This document shows, piece after piece, positions 6,479 to 7,041 of a DNA stretch of 7,041 nt. The notes under the pieces are model-generated. The model was not told the origin of the DNA. It was given only the letters and a program-made list of their open reading frames with translations, and did not search any database. This DNA comes from Kangiella sp. (GTDB lineage: Bacteria; Pseudomonadota; Gammaproteobacteria; Enterobacterales; Kangiellaceae), in the NCBI GenBank assembly GCA_002733465.1, contig NVVT01000019.1, positions 58,595 to 65,635 of the forward strand. Reading direction: 5' to 3'. The stretch's first letter is position 1, and the number at the start of each line of letters is the position of its first letter. The position numbers were made by a program, and so were the translations under genes.

Positions 6479-6695
6479 TATCTTTTTGACAGTTCGCTTA
6501 GTCTATAAATTAACCCGCAATACGGTATTATTACCAAATTCTCTCATTGAGATTTCCTGTTTTCATTGCTAATATTTTATTACGTAATAGGTTACGTGAT
6601 GAGCTTTCTGCTTAGTTCGCTTATATTTACCAAGTAAAACATTAAGTGAGTTTATTTGTATGTTGAAAATTAGTCAATGGAATTAGGAGTTTACG
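6479..6695 (+). promoter_or_regulatory. Upstream region of the MarR-type gene
   Basis: 217 bp without a gene. A perfect -35 hexamer TTGACA lies at 6486-6491, but the nearest -10-like string (TATAAA, 6504-6509) is only 12 bases away, too close. Another -10-like TATATT is at 6622-6627 without a clear -35. A palindrome (separate entry) lies about 33 bases before TATATT. No convincing terminator follows the HDOD gene; AAAT-T-CTC/GAG-ATTT (6536-6555) is a weak bulged stem only. Confidence 0.3.
6578..6597. repeat. Palindrome TATTACGTAATA with an extra TTACGT half-site
   Basis: TATTACGTAATA (6578-6589) is a perfect 12-bp palindrome. TTACGT (6580-6585) is repeated 12 bases later (6592-6597). It lies 107 bases before the MarR-type start codon. 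MarR dimers bind palindromes and often regulate their own genes, so this is a candidate operator; the identity of the binder is inference. Confidence 0.4.
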
Positions 6696-7041
6696 ATGAT
6701 ATTTTTGGATGATTTGGGGGTGTTAGGTCTTGGCTCCCGTCTTAAGCGTCTAAGTGATATCTATTATCGCCATATAGATGAAGTCTATAAAAGTGAAAGC
6801 ATTAACGTAAACTCTCGTAATTTCCCTCTGTTACAGCTTTTAAATGAAAATGAGTCTATGTCGGTCACAGATCTAGCTAAAGTGCTAGGGCAAACCCACC
6901 CAGCAATTAGCCAAATGAGTAAAAAGCTCGAAGATAAAGGTTTGATTTACCATTTTTGTGATGGTGTTGATGATCGAAAAAGACTGCTCAGTGTAACTCC
7001 CGTAGGATATGAATTACTCGATAAATTGGCGCCACTATGGA
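6696..7041 (+). CDS. MarR-family transcriptional regulator (3' end beyond the right edge)
   Basis: 115 codons visible from ATG at 6696, preceded by TAGGAG (6684-6689) at six bases. The protein starts DDLGVLGLGSRLKRLSDIYY and has a winged helix-turn-helix at about 45-100. SVTDLAKVLGQTHPAISQMS (56-75) is the helix-turn-helix, KLEDKGLIYH follows it, and DGVDDRKRLLSVTPVGYELL (about 89-108) is the wing with the MarR Asp-Arg-(Lys)-Arg signature. It should bind DNA as a dimer. The LGSRLKRLS opening followed by a HxAxSQ recognition helix resembles regulators that carry a C-terminal GNAT acetyltransferase domain. Whether that applies here cannot be seen because the gene runs off the window at about the usual end of the DNA-binding part. 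Targets are unknown; the palindrome at 6578-6589 is a candidate site. Confidence 0.88.
   Translation, partial: MIFLDDLGVLGLGSRLKRLSDIYYRHIDEVYKSESINVNSRNFPLLQLLNENESMSVTDLAKVLGQTHPAISQMSKKLEDKGLIYHFCDGVDDRKRLLSVTPVGYELLDKLAPLW

Noticed and set aside
6486..6509. Sigma-70 promoter TTGACA/TATAAA
   Set aside because: The -35 box is perfect, but the spacer to TATAAA is only 12 bases, too short for a functional sigma-70 promoter; no better -10 occurs at 16-18 bases.
6536..6560. Rho-independent terminator after the HDOD gene
   Set aside because: Only a weak, bulged AT-rich stem followed by CCTGTTTT; it lacks the stability expected of a terminator.
1..7041. Defence system, CRISPR array, mobile element or biosynthetic cluster
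   Set aside because: No spaced repeats, transposase, integrase, toxin-antitoxin pair or biosynthetic enzyme is visible; all genes are transport, signalling or regulatory types.

Overview
The window is AT-rich DNA with densely packed genes. Protein style and gene content suggest a marine gammaproteobacterium of the Alteromonadales (Colwellia or Thalassotalea type). That placement is inference from composition and family resemblance; there is no rRNA or other marker gene here.

Left part (1-2639, minus strand): a three-gene operon, read right to left. It encodes a Yip1-domain inner-membrane protein, an RND/MacA-type periplasmic adaptor, and a MacB/LolD-type ABC ATPase cut by the left edge. Yip1 and adaptor genes overlap by ATGA; the ATPase follows 46 bases later. 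The adaptor plus ATPase pair implies a MacAB-like tripartite export system whose FtsX/MacB-type permease would lie just beyond the left edge.

Centre (2640-2912): a 273-bp divergent control region. It holds a GC-rich hairpin in the Yip1-gene leader, three copies of AACGAAT, and a 10-bp palindrome near the plus-strand operon. To its right (2913-4947, plus) lie a NatA-type ABC ATPase and a NatB-type ABC-2 permease, separated by one base and each with a strong Shine-Dalgarno. They probably form a complete two-component ABC exporter. Two unrelated ABC export systems therefore sit head to head and may share regulation.

Right part: after an 88-bp gap comes a 480-residue protein with an HDOD domain lacking all HD-type metal ligands and a C-terminal GAF-like domain (5036-6478), probably a signalling scaffold. 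A 217-bp intergenic region with a 12-bp palindrome precedes a MarR-family regulator (6696 to the right edge, incomplete), which may be the N-terminal part of a MarR-GNAT fusion.

I see no tRNA, rRNA, CRISPR array, insertion sequence or prophage. Nothing here is clearly a new system. The most interesting points are the Yip1 protein wired into a tripartite exporter operon, the repeat-bearing divergent control region, and the metal-less HDOD-GAF protein.
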